From DASWUD01 sp036401755 (GTDB lineage: Bacteria; Pseudomonadota; Gammaproteobacteria; Thiohalomonadales; Thiohalomonadaceae): 8,058 nt of DNA. The notes under the pieces were generated by a model. The model saw nothing but the letters and a program-made list of their open reading frames with translations. It was not told the DNA's origin and did not search any database. Below, in pieces: positions 1-7,212 of this stretch (position 1 is its first letter; the number at the start of each line of letters is the position of its first letter). The position numbers and the translations under genes were made by a program. The stretch covers positions 1 through 8,058 of the forward strand of contig DASWUD010000290.1 in the NCBI GenBank assembly GCA_036401755.1. The letters are read 5' to 3'.

Positions 1-456
1 TGGGTGTTGGGGGAGAATCTCGCCGGTCAGGTCGATCCCTGGGTGATGGAGCAGCGCCTCGGCTACTATCCCGCCCTCGATTTCTGCCGCGACCAGCCGC
101 AGGCGGTCGATCCGGCACTGCTGCAGCTCATCGACCAGATGGCGCGCTTCGGCGAGGAGTACACCCGCCGTGAACTGCGTCGTCGCTTGCGTGGCGGCTT
201 TTCTCATGTGGACGTGGAACGTATTCAGGCGGAGGCGTACGCCATGCCGCGCATCCGTCCGAGTCAACCCAAATCCCCCGAACATCTGGCCAGGCACTAT
301 GCCCCCTCCACCTTTCGCGCCGAATTGCTGCTCGGCATGATCCAGCGTGGCGAAGTGGAGGGAATCGAGCGGCTGGTGGCACAGCGTATCCGGCAGTGGG
401 CCAAGCCTGCGTTTACCTCGCTGGAGCTGCTCTCCATGCGTCTGCTCGACGAGTAA
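1..456 (+). CDS. C-terminal part of an unidentified helical protein (5' end outside window)
   Basis: The frame is open from the first base and ends at TAA 454-456, giving 151 codons. A GTG at position 4 could serve as a start, but the frame is already open upstream of it and no ribosome binding site can be seen, so I treat this as the C-terminal end of a longer protein. The visible part is soluble-looking and predicted to be mostly helical. It has no membrane segment and no Cys or His metal cluster. There is an Arg-rich stretch (YTRRELRRRLRGG, about residues 54-66), a Pro-rich loop (MPRIRPSQPKSPEH, about residues 82-95), and a final helical segment ending SMRLLDE. I do not recognise the family and assign no function. 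Its coding character is supported by an uninterrupted frame with codon use like its neighbours. It is followed 69 bp later by the zntB-like gene, probably under a separate promoter. Confidence 0.75.
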   Translation, partial: WVLGENLAGQVDPWVMEQRLGYYPALDFCRDQPQAVDPALLQLIDQMARFGEEYTRRELRRRLRGGFSHVDVERIQAEAYAMPRIRPSQPKSPEHLARHYAPSTFRAELLLGMIQRGEVEGIERLVAQRIRQWAKPAFTSLELLSMRLLDE

Positions 457-465
457 CCGGCAGTC

Positions 466-495
466 GTTACATCTGTCGTGGAAAGGTGCTATACA
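466..495 (+). promoter_or_regulatory. Candidate sigma70-type promoter for the zntB-hemH unit
   Basis: GTTACA (466-471) matches four of six bases of a -35 box. After an 18-base spacer, TATACA (490-495) matches four of six bases of a -10 box. The -10 is preceded by TG and one base (487-489), the extended -10 arrangement that compensates for a weak -35. Transcription would start near position 502 and leave a leader of roughly 24 bases containing the ribosome binding site. No operator for a metal regulator such as Zur or Fur is evident. This is an eye-made match only. Confidence 0.35.
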
Positions 496-510
496 GGGGC
501 ATCGCTTCGC

Positions 511-516
511 AGGTGG
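511..516 (+). promoter_or_regulatory. Ribosome binding site that fixes the zntB start
   Basis: AGGTGG lies nine bases upstream of ATG 526 and is a good Shine-Dalgarno match. An in-frame GTG at 478 would add 16 residues but has no such site in front of it. It would also place the start upstream of the candidate -10 box. This supports the ATG at 526. Confidence 0.6.
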
Positions 517-525
517 ATAACGATA

Positions 526-1539
526 ATGACGAATGCCCCGCCCGGCCAGGGCGAATCACCAACCCGGTCCAGTGGCAATGGACTGCTCTGTGGCTATCTG
601 CTTGATGGCAGCGGTGGTGGCCGTGAGATCGGCTGGTCCGAAATTGAGCAGTGGACAGCCAATGACGGCTTCCTCTGGGTGCACCTCGATTACAGTCACC
701 CCCACAGCCAGAGATGGCTCAGCGACTTTAGCGGTGTCGATGAGCTGGTGGTGCAAACCCTGCTTGCCGAGGAGACGCGCCCGCGTCTGGTCCTCGAACA
801 GGAGGGGATGCTGGTGGTGATGCGCGGCATCAACAACAACCCGGGTGCAGAACCGGAGGATATGGTCTCCATCCGCGTCTGGCTGGAACCGCGACGCATC
901 GTCACCACTCTGCAGCGCAATCTGCAAGACGTCGACAAATTGCGTGATCGCCTCCGCAAGGGACATGGGCCCCACGATGCCGATGCGTTGTTTGTGATGC
1001 TCGCCGAGATGATGGCGATCCGTGTGGGCGATGTCATCGAGGAGCTGGATGACAACATGGGTCAGCTGGAAGACGATGTGCTGGGACGGCAGACCCGCCA
1101 TTTGCGCAGCGAACTGCCCGAGGTGCGGCGCACCGCCATCAGTCTGCGCCGCTATCTGGTGCCGCAACGCGAGGTGATCACCCACCTCAGCGTGGAGCGC
1201 ATCAACTGGCTGGGTGAGGATGAGCGTACCCGGCTGCGCGAAGTGTCAGACCATCTGACCCGTTATGTGGAAGATCTCGAAGCCATCCGTGAGCGCGCCG
1301 CCGTCTGCCAGGAGGAGTTGAATGCGCATACCAACGCCATGGCCGGACAACGCATGTATGTACTGTCGATGGTGGCGGCCGTTTTTCTGCCGTTGACCTT
1401 CATCACCGGGCTGCTCGGTATCAACGTGGGCGGCATTCCCGGCGCCCACGATGATCTTGCCTTCTACATAGTGGCAGCCATTCTATTGCTGGTGGGCATC
1501 CTGCTGATCATGCTGTTCCGCTGGCGGCGCTGGATGTAG
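526..1539 (+). CDS. zntB: ZntB-type CorA-superfamily divalent metal ion transporter
   Basis: The product is a predicted inner-membrane zinc/divalent cation transporter of the CorA (2-TM-GxN) superfamily, 337 residues long, close to the family norm. Residues 1 to about 275 form the large cytoplasmic domain: an alpha/beta part (containing FLWVHLDYSHP and the VSIRVWLEPRRIVT strand region), then long charged helices. Two membrane segments follow, about residues 278-299 and 312-332, joined by the signature GIN (298-300) followed by VGGIPG. GIN with GGIPG is typical of ZntB, whereas classical magnesium CorA has YGMN. The tail RWRRWM is positively charged, as expected for a cytoplasmic C-terminus. 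Family knowledge: these proteins work as pentamers, and ZntB was first described as a zinc exporter and later as a proton-linked zinc importer. Direction and metal cannot be read from sequence. hemH follows after 21 bp, suggesting co-transcription. Confidence 0.9.
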   Translation: MTNAPPGQGESPTRSSGNGLLCGYLLDGSGGGREIGWSEIEQWTANDGFLWVHLDYSHPHSQRWLSDFSGVDELVVQTLLAEETRPRLVLEQEGMLVVMRGINNNPGAEPEDMVSIRVWLEPRRIVTTLQRNLQDVDKLRDRLRKGHGPHDADALFVMLAEMMAIRVGDVIEELDDNMGQLEDDVLGRQTRHLRSELPEVRRTAISLRRYLVPQREVITHLSVERINWLGEDERTRLREVSDHLTRYVEDLEAIRERAAVCQEELNAHTNAMAGQRMYVLSMVAAVFLPLTFITGLLGINVGGIPGAHDDLAFYIVAAILLLVGILLIMLFRWRRWM

Positions 1540-1560
1540 TGACTTTTATTACGAGGCACC

Positions 1561-2556
1561 ATGACGACACTTTCCACTCCTGAACATGCAGCACCTATCG
1601 GCGTGCTCATCACCAACCTGGGCACCCCCGCTGCGCCCACGCCCGCTGCGTTACGCCGCTACCTCGCTGAATTTCTCTGGGACCGGCGCGTCGTCGATCT
1701 GCCGCGACCGCTCTGGTGGCTGATCCTGCACGGCATCATCCTGCTTAAGCGGCCCAGGCGTTCGGCTCACGCCTATGCCAAGGTGTGGAGCGAAGAGGGC
1801 GCGCCGCTGCTGGTGATTTCGCATAGGCAGCAGCGCAAACTGCAACAGAAGCTCGATGCGCTGGCAGCGGGGAAATATAAGGTCGCCCTGGGCATGCGCT
1901 ACGGCACCCCCTCCATCGCTGCTGCGCTGGAAGAGTTGTCCGTTGCAGGAGTGACTGAGCTGGTGGTGCTGCCGCTCTATCCGCAAAACTCCTGCTCCAC
2001 CACCGCCTCCACCTTCGATGCGGTGAGTGAGATCGTGCGGCGGGGGCGCTTTGTGCCCCAATTACGCTTTATCGCCGACTATCACGACCACCCCCGCTAT
2101 ATCACCGCACTGGCCGACTCCATCCGCGAGGCGTGGCAACAGCAGCCACGCGGCGAAAAGCTGCTCTTCTCCTTCCATGGCACACCTGAGCGGTTTCGCT
2201 TCGAAGGGGATGTCTATTACAGCCACTGCATGAAAACCGCCGAGCTGACGGCGGGGCAGCTCGGCCTGCGTGAGCACGAATGGCTGGTCACCTTCCAGTC
2301 CCGTTTCGGCCGCGAGGAGTGGCTGAAGCCCTACACCGACGAAACCCTCAAGAGACTCACCCAGGAGGGGGTCAAGCACCTCGATATCCTCTGCCCTGGT
2401 TTCTCCGCCGATTGCCTCGAAACCCTCGAAGAGATTGCGGTGGAAAACCGGGCCAGCTTCATCGCGGCCGGTGGCAGCGAACTGCGCTATATCCCCGCCC
2501 TCAATGAGCGCGATGACCATATCGCGATGATGGCGGAGTTGATCACGGGCAGGTAG
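1561..2556 (+). CDS. hemH: Ferrochelatase (protoporphyrin ferrochelatase)
   Basis: Ferrochelatase inserts Fe2+ into protoporphyrin IX to make protohaem, the last step of the protoporphyrin-dependent haem pathway. In Gram-negative bacteria it is cytoplasmic or loosely membrane-associated. The 331-residue product is of usual bacterial length. Visible family marks are NLGTP near the N-terminus (19-23), YLAEFLWDRRVVDLPR (34-49), a PQNSCSTT block in the centre, the signature FSFHGTPER with the predicted metal-handling His206, and CPGFSADCLETLEEI with the conserved acidic residue Glu287. No C-terminal cysteine motif for a [2Fe-2S] cluster is present, as in enterobacterial enzymes. The start is ATG 1561, with GAGG at 1553-1556 in front. 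The gene lies 21 bp after the ZntB-type transporter gene with no promoter or terminator visible between them. It converges with the RDD gene, 78 bp apart. Confidence 0.96.
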   Translation: MTTLSTPEHAAPIGVLITNLGTPAAPTPAALRRYLAEFLWDRRVVDLPRPLWWLILHGIILLKRPRRSAHAYAKVWSEEGAPLLVISHRQQRKLQQKLDALAAGKYKVALGMRYGTPSIAAALEELSVAGVTELVVLPLYPQNSCSTTASTFDAVSEIVRRGRFVPQLRFIADYHDHPRYITALADSIREAWQQQPRGEKLLFSFHGTPERFRFEGDVYYSHCMKTAELTAGQLGLREHEWLVTFQSRFGREEWLKPYTDETLKRLTQEGVKHLDILCPGFSADCLETLEEIAVENRASFIAAGGSELRYIPALNERDDHIAMMAELITGR

Positions 2557-2634
2557 TCGTTACGCGAATAATTCGCACCTTGCCAAACGCTGTTAGTGTG
2601 GGGCTTGCGCTGGGTGGGGAGATTGCCCGCCTTC
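2557..2634. other. Convergent intergenic gap between hemH and the RDD gene
   Basis: These 78 bases separate two genes that face each other, so transcription from both sides should end here. I see no strong stem followed by a T-run on either strand. The only clear symmetry is GCGAAT-A-ATTCGC (2564-2576), whose one-base centre makes it a poor hairpin, and it lacks a T-tract. Termination may be Rho-dependent or occur inside the opposing gene. Confidence 0.5.
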
Positions 2635-3072
2635 TTACTTTTTCTTTGGCAATACCACCAGTACGGTCATGGAGTAGCGGTCGTGCCAGGTGAGCTTCTC
2701 CTTGTCCAGCAGCGACCAGAGAAAGCCGAGGCCGAACATTAGCCAGGAAAAGATGGCAACGATGAAGCGCAGGGCGGCCTGCCAGAGGGTGATGGGGCCG
2801 CCGTCGCGATTCTGCACGCGGATGCCCCACACCTTCATGCCGAGGGTCTGCCCGCCGTGGGTCCAGAACCAGCCGAAGAAGAAGAAACTCACCATGAACA
2901 GGTAGACGGTGAAGAGCGGATGGTAGTGGCCGTCGCCCAGATTGCCGGTGACGGGGAGGGCGACGAAGGTGGCGACGCCCAGCACCCCGAACAACAGCAA
3001 GGCGTCGTAGAGGGCGGCGGCGAGGCGGCGCCACAAGGGACATTTGGGCAGGGCGGCGGTATCAGTGGTCAT
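2635..3072 (-). CDS. RDD family small integral membrane protein
   Basis: The product has 145 residues and about three hydrophobic segments: roughly 17-41, 53-71 and 98-122. The features that give the RDD family its name are visible: Arg16 in WRRLAAALYD, Asp23 within the first segment, and Asp131 in the C-terminal TWHDRYSMT. The central HGGQTLGMKVWGIRV (72-86) is the most characteristic RDD block. Length and layout fit a minimal single-domain RDD protein. The family has no general function; some members are linked to ion or proton antiport, and that cannot be assumed here. The start is ATG 3072-3070. No strong Shine-Dalgarno sequence is visible before it, but an exact TATAAT lies about 30 bases upstream on this strand. 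The gene ends with Lys-rich LPKKK. It is divergent from purL (134 bp between start codons) and convergent with hemH. Confidence 0.88.
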   Translation of the reverse strand: MTTDTAALPKCPLWRRLAAALYDALLLFGVLGVATFVALPVTGNLGDGHYHPLFTVYLFMVSFFFFGWFWTHGGQTLGMKVWGIRVQNRDGGPITLWQAALRFIVAIFSWLMFGLGFLWSLLDKEKLTWHDRYSMTVLVVLPKKK

Positions 3073-3101
3073 TGCTAGGGTGATCTTTGTTCGGGGCAGC
3101 G

Positions 3102-3107
3102 ATTATA
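3102..3107 (-). promoter_or_regulatory. Candidate -10 box for the RDD gene
   Basis: On the minus strand, bases 3107 to 3102 read TATAAT, an exact sigma70 -10 consensus, 29 bases before the ATG at 3072. No good -35 box stands at the usual distance (the bases 15-18 upstream read as AT-rich but poor matches), and there is no extended TG motif. A short leader of about 20 bases would result. The exact hexamer and position are seen in the sequence; promoter activity is inferred. Confidence 0.35.
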
Positions 3108-3132
3108 GCCCAGGCACCCCCAATAATTCGAT

Positions 3133-3161
3133 TTTATGTCGGCAGGCGCATCCAGTATGAT
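3133..3161 (+). promoter_or_regulatory. Candidate purL promoter
   Basis: TATGAT (3156-3161) matches five of six -10 bases and stands 17 bases after TTTATG (3133-3138), a weak three-of-six -35 match. Transcription would start near 3168 and leave a leader of about 39 bases that includes the AAAGG ribosome binding site. I looked for a PurR-like operator (the enterobacterial ACGCAAACGTTTGCGT type) in the 134-bp divergent region and did not see one. The call is tentative. Confidence 0.3.
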
Positions 3162-3206
3162 CGCCTATTCTCCTCTGAAAAATCCGAACAAAGGTCCTGC
3201 ATCACC

Positions 3207-6200
3207 ATGCTCGTACTGCGAGGTAGTCCCGCTCTCTCCCCGTTCCGTCTCGACAAGCGCCTGGCGCAGCTGCGCGAGCGGGTGCCGTCTGTCAGCCATC
3301 TCTATGCGGAATTCCTCCACTTCGCCGATCTGGCCACACCACTGGCCGAGAGTGAACGGGCCATCCTCGAAAAGCTCCTTACCTACGGGCCGCATATCAG
3401 CGCCGAGGAGCCGGCTGGGCGGCTGCTGCTGGTGGTGCCGCGCCTCGGCACCATCTCCCCCTGGGCCTCCAAGGCCACCGACATCGCCCACAACTGCGGG
3501 TTGCATAACATCCATCGCCTGGAACGCGGTATCGCCTATTACGTGAGCGCAGCGGGTGATTTGAGCGGTGAGGAGTGGGCTGCAGTGGCGTCGCTGCTGC
3601 ACGATCGCATGACCGAGAGCGTGCTCGACACCGTCGACGAGGCCGCCTCCCTCTTCATCGCGGCCGAGCCGGGCGCCCTACGCAGCGTCGATATCGTCGG
3701 CGGTGGGCGCGAGGCGCTGGAAAAGGCCAACAAGGAGTGGGGCCTGGCGCTCGCCTCCGATGAGATGGACTACCTGGTGGAGAACTTCCGCATGCTGGGG
3801 CGCAACCCCCACGACGTGGAGCTGATGATGTTCGCCCAGGCCAACTCCGAACACTGCCGCCACAAGATCTTCAACGCCGACTGGGTAATCGATGGCCAGC
3901 CGCAGGAGAAGTCGCTGTTCGGCATGATCCGCAACACCTTCCACAAGAGCCCCGCAGGCATCCTTTCCGCCTACAAGGACAACGCGGCGGTGATCGAGGG
4001 CCCCACCGCGGGGCGCTTCTATCCCGTGCCGGGCAGCAACGAATACCGCTACCACCAGGAGCCGGTGGCGATCCTGATGAAGGTGGAGACCCACAACCAC
4101 CCCACCGCCATCTCCCCCTTCCCCGGCGCCGCTACCGGCTCGGGCGGCGAGATCCGCGACGAGGGGGCGACCGGGCGCGGCTCCAAACCCAAGGCGGGTC
4201 TCACCGGTTTCTCGGTCTCCAACCTGCGCATCCCCGGTTTCGAACAGCCGTGGGAGACCGACCACGGCAAGCCGGGGCGCATCGTCTCGGCCCTCGACAT
4301 CATGATCGACGGCCCGCTCGGCGCGGCCGCCTTCAACAACGAGTTTGGCCGTCCCGCCATCAACGGCTACTTCCGCACCTTCGAGGAGAAGGTGGTCGGC
4401 CCCAACGGCGAGGAGGTGCGCGGCTACCACAAGCCGATCATGCTCGCCGGTGGCGTCGGCAACATCCGTGTCGATCACGTGGAGAAGCAGCGCATCCCCG
4501 CTGGGGCGCAGCTGGTGGTGCTCGGCGGCCCGGCGATGCTCATCGGCCTGGGCGGCGGCGCCGCCTCGTCGATGGCCACCGGCCAGTCGGCCGAACAGCT
4601 CGACTTCGCCTCAGTGCAGCGTGGCAACCCCGAGATCGAGCGCCGTTGTCAGGAGGTGATCGACCGCTGCTGGCAGATGGGTACAGAGAATCCGATCATC
4701 TCCATTCACGACGTGGGTGCCGGCGGCCTCTCCAACGCCATGCCCGAGCTGGTCAACGACGCCGGGCGCGGCGCCCGCTTCGAGCTGCGCGCCATCCCCA
4801 ACGACGAGCCGGGCATGACGCCCATGGAGATCTGGTGCAACGAGGCGCAGGAGCGCTATGTACTGGCCATCGCCCCGCAGGACATGGAGCGCTTCGCTGC
4901 GCTGTGCGAGCGCGAACGCGCCCCCTACGCGGTGATCGGCGAGGCGACCGAGGAGCAGCGGCTGGTGCTCGGCGACGGCCTGTTCGACAACACCCCGATC
5001 GACATGCCGCTGGAGGTGCTGCTCGGCAAGCCGCCCAAGATGCTGCGCGAGGCGCACCACAAGCCGTTCCACAAACACGATATCGAGACCAGCCGTCTCG
5101 ACATTCGCGAGGCCCTCTACCGTCTGCTGCGTCTGCCCACCGTAGCGAGCAAGAGCTTCCTCATCACCATCGGCGACCGCACCGTCACCGGTCTGGTGGC
5201 GCGCGATCAGATGGTGGGGCCGTGGCAGGTGCCGGTGGCCGACTGCGGCGTCACCGCCACCAGCTTCGACGTCTACACCGGCGAGGCGATGGCGATGGGT
5301 GAGCGCACCCCGGTGGCGCTGCTCGACCACGCCGCCAGTGCGCGCCTGGCCATCGGCGAAGCGCTCACCAACCTCGCCACGGCGCGCATCGACGGCCTGT
5401 CGCGCATCGTCCTCTCCGCCAACTGGATGGCCCCCGCCGGCCACCCCGGCGAGGATGCCGGCCTCTATGCGGCGGTGAAGGCGGTGGGCATGGAGCTCTG
5501 CCCTTCGCTCGGTATCGCCGTGCCGGTGGGCAAGGACTCCATGTCGATGAAGACGGTGTGGAGCGACGCCACGGATGGCGGAGGTAGAGCCGCGTCGGGA
5601 ACAGCGGCCGGTGATAAGGGCCAGCAGAAGTCGGTCACCGCGCCGCTCTCGCTGATCATCTCCGCCTTTGCGCCGGTAGTCGATGTGCGCAAGACCCTCA
5701 CCCCGCAGCTGCGCACCGATGGCGTTGACAGCGACCTGATCCTCATCGATCTCGGCAAGGGGCGCAACCGCCTCGGCGGCTCCGCGCTGGCGCAGGTCTA
5801 CAAACAGCTCGGCCACCATGCCCCCGACCTCGACGATGTGCCGCTCTTCAAGGCCTTCTTCGCGGCGATCCAGGAGCTCAACCAGCGCGGCCTGCTGCTC
5901 GCCTACCATGACCGCTCCGACGGCGGCCTGCTCACCACCGTCTGCGAGATGGCCTTCGCCGCCCACTGCGGCGTGACGCTGGAGCTCGACGAACTCTCTA
6001 GCGATATCCCCGCGCTGCTCTTCAGCGAAGAGCTGGGCGCGGTGCTCCAGGTGCGTCATCAGGACACCGACGAAGTGTTGGCCTGGCTGCACGACGCCGG
6101 CCTCGGCAAACAGAGTCATGTGATCGGTACCGTCAATGAGGATGATCGTATCGTCGTGATGCGTAATGGTGAGACCGTGCTTGATGAGGCACGTATCGAC

Positions 6201-7148
6201 CTGCAGCGCGCCTGGAGCGAGACCAGCTACCGCATGCAGCAGCTGCGCGACAATCCGCAGTGTGCCGACGAGGAGTTCGAGGCAATCAGCGACGCCACCG
6301 ATCCCGGGCTGCATGTCGAACTTACCTTCGACCTTGACGACAACATTGCGGCGCCGTTCATCAATAAGGGAACACGCCCGCGTGTGGCGATCCTGCGCGA
6401 GCAGGGGGTCAACGGCCAGGTGGAGATGGCGGCCGCCTTCGACCGCGCCGGCTTCAGCGCCGTCGATGTGCACATGAGCGACATCATCGGCGGGCGCGCT
6501 TCGCTCGCCGACTTCCAGGCGCTCGCCGCCTGCGGTGGCTTCTCCTATGGCGATGTGCTCGGCGCCGGTGAAGGGTGGGCCAAGTCGATCCTCTTCAACG
6601 GCCGTGCCCGCGACGAATTCGCCACCTTCTTCCAGCGCAGCGATACCCTCTCGCTCGGCATCTGCAACGGCTGTCAGATGATGTCCAACCTGCACGAGCT
6701 GATCCCGGGCGCCGACGGCTGGCCGCGCTTCGTGCGCAACGAATCGGAGCAGTTCGAGGCGCGCCTGGCGATGGTGGAGGTGCTGAAGTCGCCGTCGCTG
6801 TTCCTGAATGGCATGGCCGGCTCGCGCATGCCGATCGCCGTCGCCCACGGCGAAGGGCGCGCCGAATTCCGTACCGGCCAAACCCCGGAAGCGGCGCTGC
6901 GCGATCACCTCGCCGCACTGCGCTGGGTCGACAACTACGGCGATCCCACCGAGCGCTATCCCTTCAATCCCAATGGCTCGCCGCTCGGCATTGCCGGCGT
7001 CACCACCCGCGACGGACGCGTCACCCTCATGATGCCGCACCCGGAGCGGGTGTTCCGCGCGGTGCAATATTCGTGGCATCCGGAGCAGTGGGGCGAGGAT
7101 GGTGCATGGATGCGCATGTTCCGCAACGCGCGCGTGCAGCTTGGCTGA
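3207..7148 (+). CDS. purL: Phosphoribosylformylglycinamidine synthase, single-chain (FGAM synthase)
   Basis: This cytoplasmic enzyme converts FGAR, glutamine and ATP to FGAM, the fourth step of de novo purine synthesis. The 1313-residue product is the large glutaminase-fused form typical of gammaproteobacteria (E. coli about 1295). Order of parts: N-terminal PurS-like domain (about 1-150, starting MLVLRGSPALSPF); linker with ANSEHCRH carrying His216, at the same number as the known catalytic-region His; first synthase half with KVETHNHPTA (from 292) and ATGSGGEIRDEGATGRG; a second, related half with IPVGKDSMSMK; and a class I glutaminase domain from about 1059 with nucleophile Cys1153 in GICNGCQMM and His1278/Glu1280 in MMPHPER. 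All catalytic residues are intact. ATG 3207 was chosen because its N-terminus matches the family; AAAGG at 3190-3194 precedes it at a longish 12 bases. Residues about 786-809 hold a Gly/Ala-rich insertion. The gene stands alone, ended by a strong terminator. Confidence 0.98.
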   Translation: MLVLRGSPALSPFRLDKRLAQLRERVPSVSHLYAEFLHFADLATPLAESERAILEKLLTYGPHISAEEPAGRLLLVVPRLGTISPWASKATDIAHNCGLHNIHRLERGIAYYVSAAGDLSGEEWAAVASLLHDRMTESVLDTVDEAASLFIAAEPGALRSVDIVGGGREALEKANKEWGLALASDEMDYLVENFRMLGRNPHDVELMMFAQANSEHCRHKIFNADWVIDGQPQEKSLFGMIRNTFHKSPAGILSAYKDNAAVIEGPTAGRFYPVPGSNEYRYHQEPVAILMKVETHNHPTAISPFPGAATGSGGEIRDEGATGRGSKPKAGLTGFSVSNLRIPGFEQPWETDHGKPGRIVSALDIMIDGPLGAAAFNNEFGRPAINGYFRTFEEKVVGPNGEEVRGYHKPIMLAGGVGNIRVDHVEKQRIPAGAQLVVLGGPAMLIGLGGGAASSMATGQSAEQLDFASVQRGNPEIERRCQEVIDRCWQMGTENPIISIHDVGAGGLSNAMPELVNDAGRGARFELRAIPNDEPGMTPMEIWCNEAQERYVLAIAPQDMERFAALCERERAPYAVIGEATEEQRLVLGDGLFDNTPIDMPLEVLLGKPPKMLREAHHKPFHKHDIETSRLDIREALYRLLRLPTVASKSFLITIGDRTVTGLVARDQMVGPWQVPVADCGVTATSFDVYTGEAMAMGERTPVALLDHAASARLAIGEALTNLATARIDGLSRIVLSANWMAPAGHPGEDAGLYAAVKAVGMELCPSLGIAVPVGKDSMSMKTVWSDATDGGGRAASGTAAGDKGQQKSVTAPLSLIISAFAPVVDVRKTLTPQLRTDGVDSDLILIDLGKGRNRLGGSALAQVYKQLGHHAPDLDDVPLFKAFFAAIQELNQRGLLLAYHDRSDGGLLTTVCEMAFAAHCGVTLELDELSSDIPALLFSEELGAVLQVRHQDTDEVLAWLHDAGLGKQSHVIGTVNEDDRIVVMRNGETVLDEARIDLQRAWSETSYRMQQLRDNPQCADEEFEAISDATDPGLHVELTFDLDDNIAAPFINKGTRPRVAILREQGVNGQVEMAAAFDRAGFSAVDVHMSDIIGGRASLADFQALAACGGFSYGDVLGAGEGWAKSILFNGRARDEFATFFQRSDTLSLGICNGCQMMSNLHELIPGADGWPRFVRNESEQFEARLAMVEVLKSPSLFLNGMAGSRMPIAVAHGEGRAEFRTGQTPEAALRDHLAALRWVDNYGDPTERYPFNPNGSPLGIAGVTTRDGRVTLMMPHPERVFRAVQYSWHPEQWGEDGAWMRMFRNARVQLG

Positions 7149-7171
7149 GTGATTCATTCGCGGCAATAAAT

Positions 7172-7212
7172 CAAGCCCCGCATGTGCAAGATGCGGGGGC
7201 TTGTTAATTTTG
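7172..7212 (+). terminator. Rho-independent terminator of purL
   Basis: CAAGCCCCGCAT (7172-7183) pairs with ATGCGGGGGCTTG (7191-7203) across a seven-base loop, with a single extra G as the only bulge. The stem is GC-rich and is followed by TTGTTAATTTT (7201-7211) on the plus strand. It starts 23 bases after the purL stop codon. The T-run is interrupted but adequate. The next gene in the same direction therefore probably has its own promoter. Confidence 0.88.

Noticed and set aside
478..525. GTG start for the ZntB-type protein 16 codons upstream
   Set aside because: No ribosome binding site precedes it and it overlaps the candidate promoter. ATG 526 has AGGTGG at good spacing.
2564..2576. GCGAAT-A-ATTCGC as a terminator for hemH
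   Set aside because: The single-base centre leaves only a four- or five-pair stem in practice and there is no T-run after it, so I do not call it a terminator.
2543..3043. Minus-strand 166-codon frame overlapping the RDD gene
   Set aside because: Its product is Arg/Pro/His-rich without a domain and it overlaps the well-supported RDD frame.
3087..3206. Possible 40-residue N-terminal extension of PurL
   Set aside because: The extension would begin upstream of the candidate purL promoter and run through the divergent regulatory region. It has no family similarity, while MLVLRGSPALS at ATG 3207 matches the known N-terminus.
4250..5302. 350-codon plus-strand frame inside purL
   Set aside because: It overlaps purL completely in another frame and its product is an Arg-rich low-complexity string. 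It is a shadow frame.
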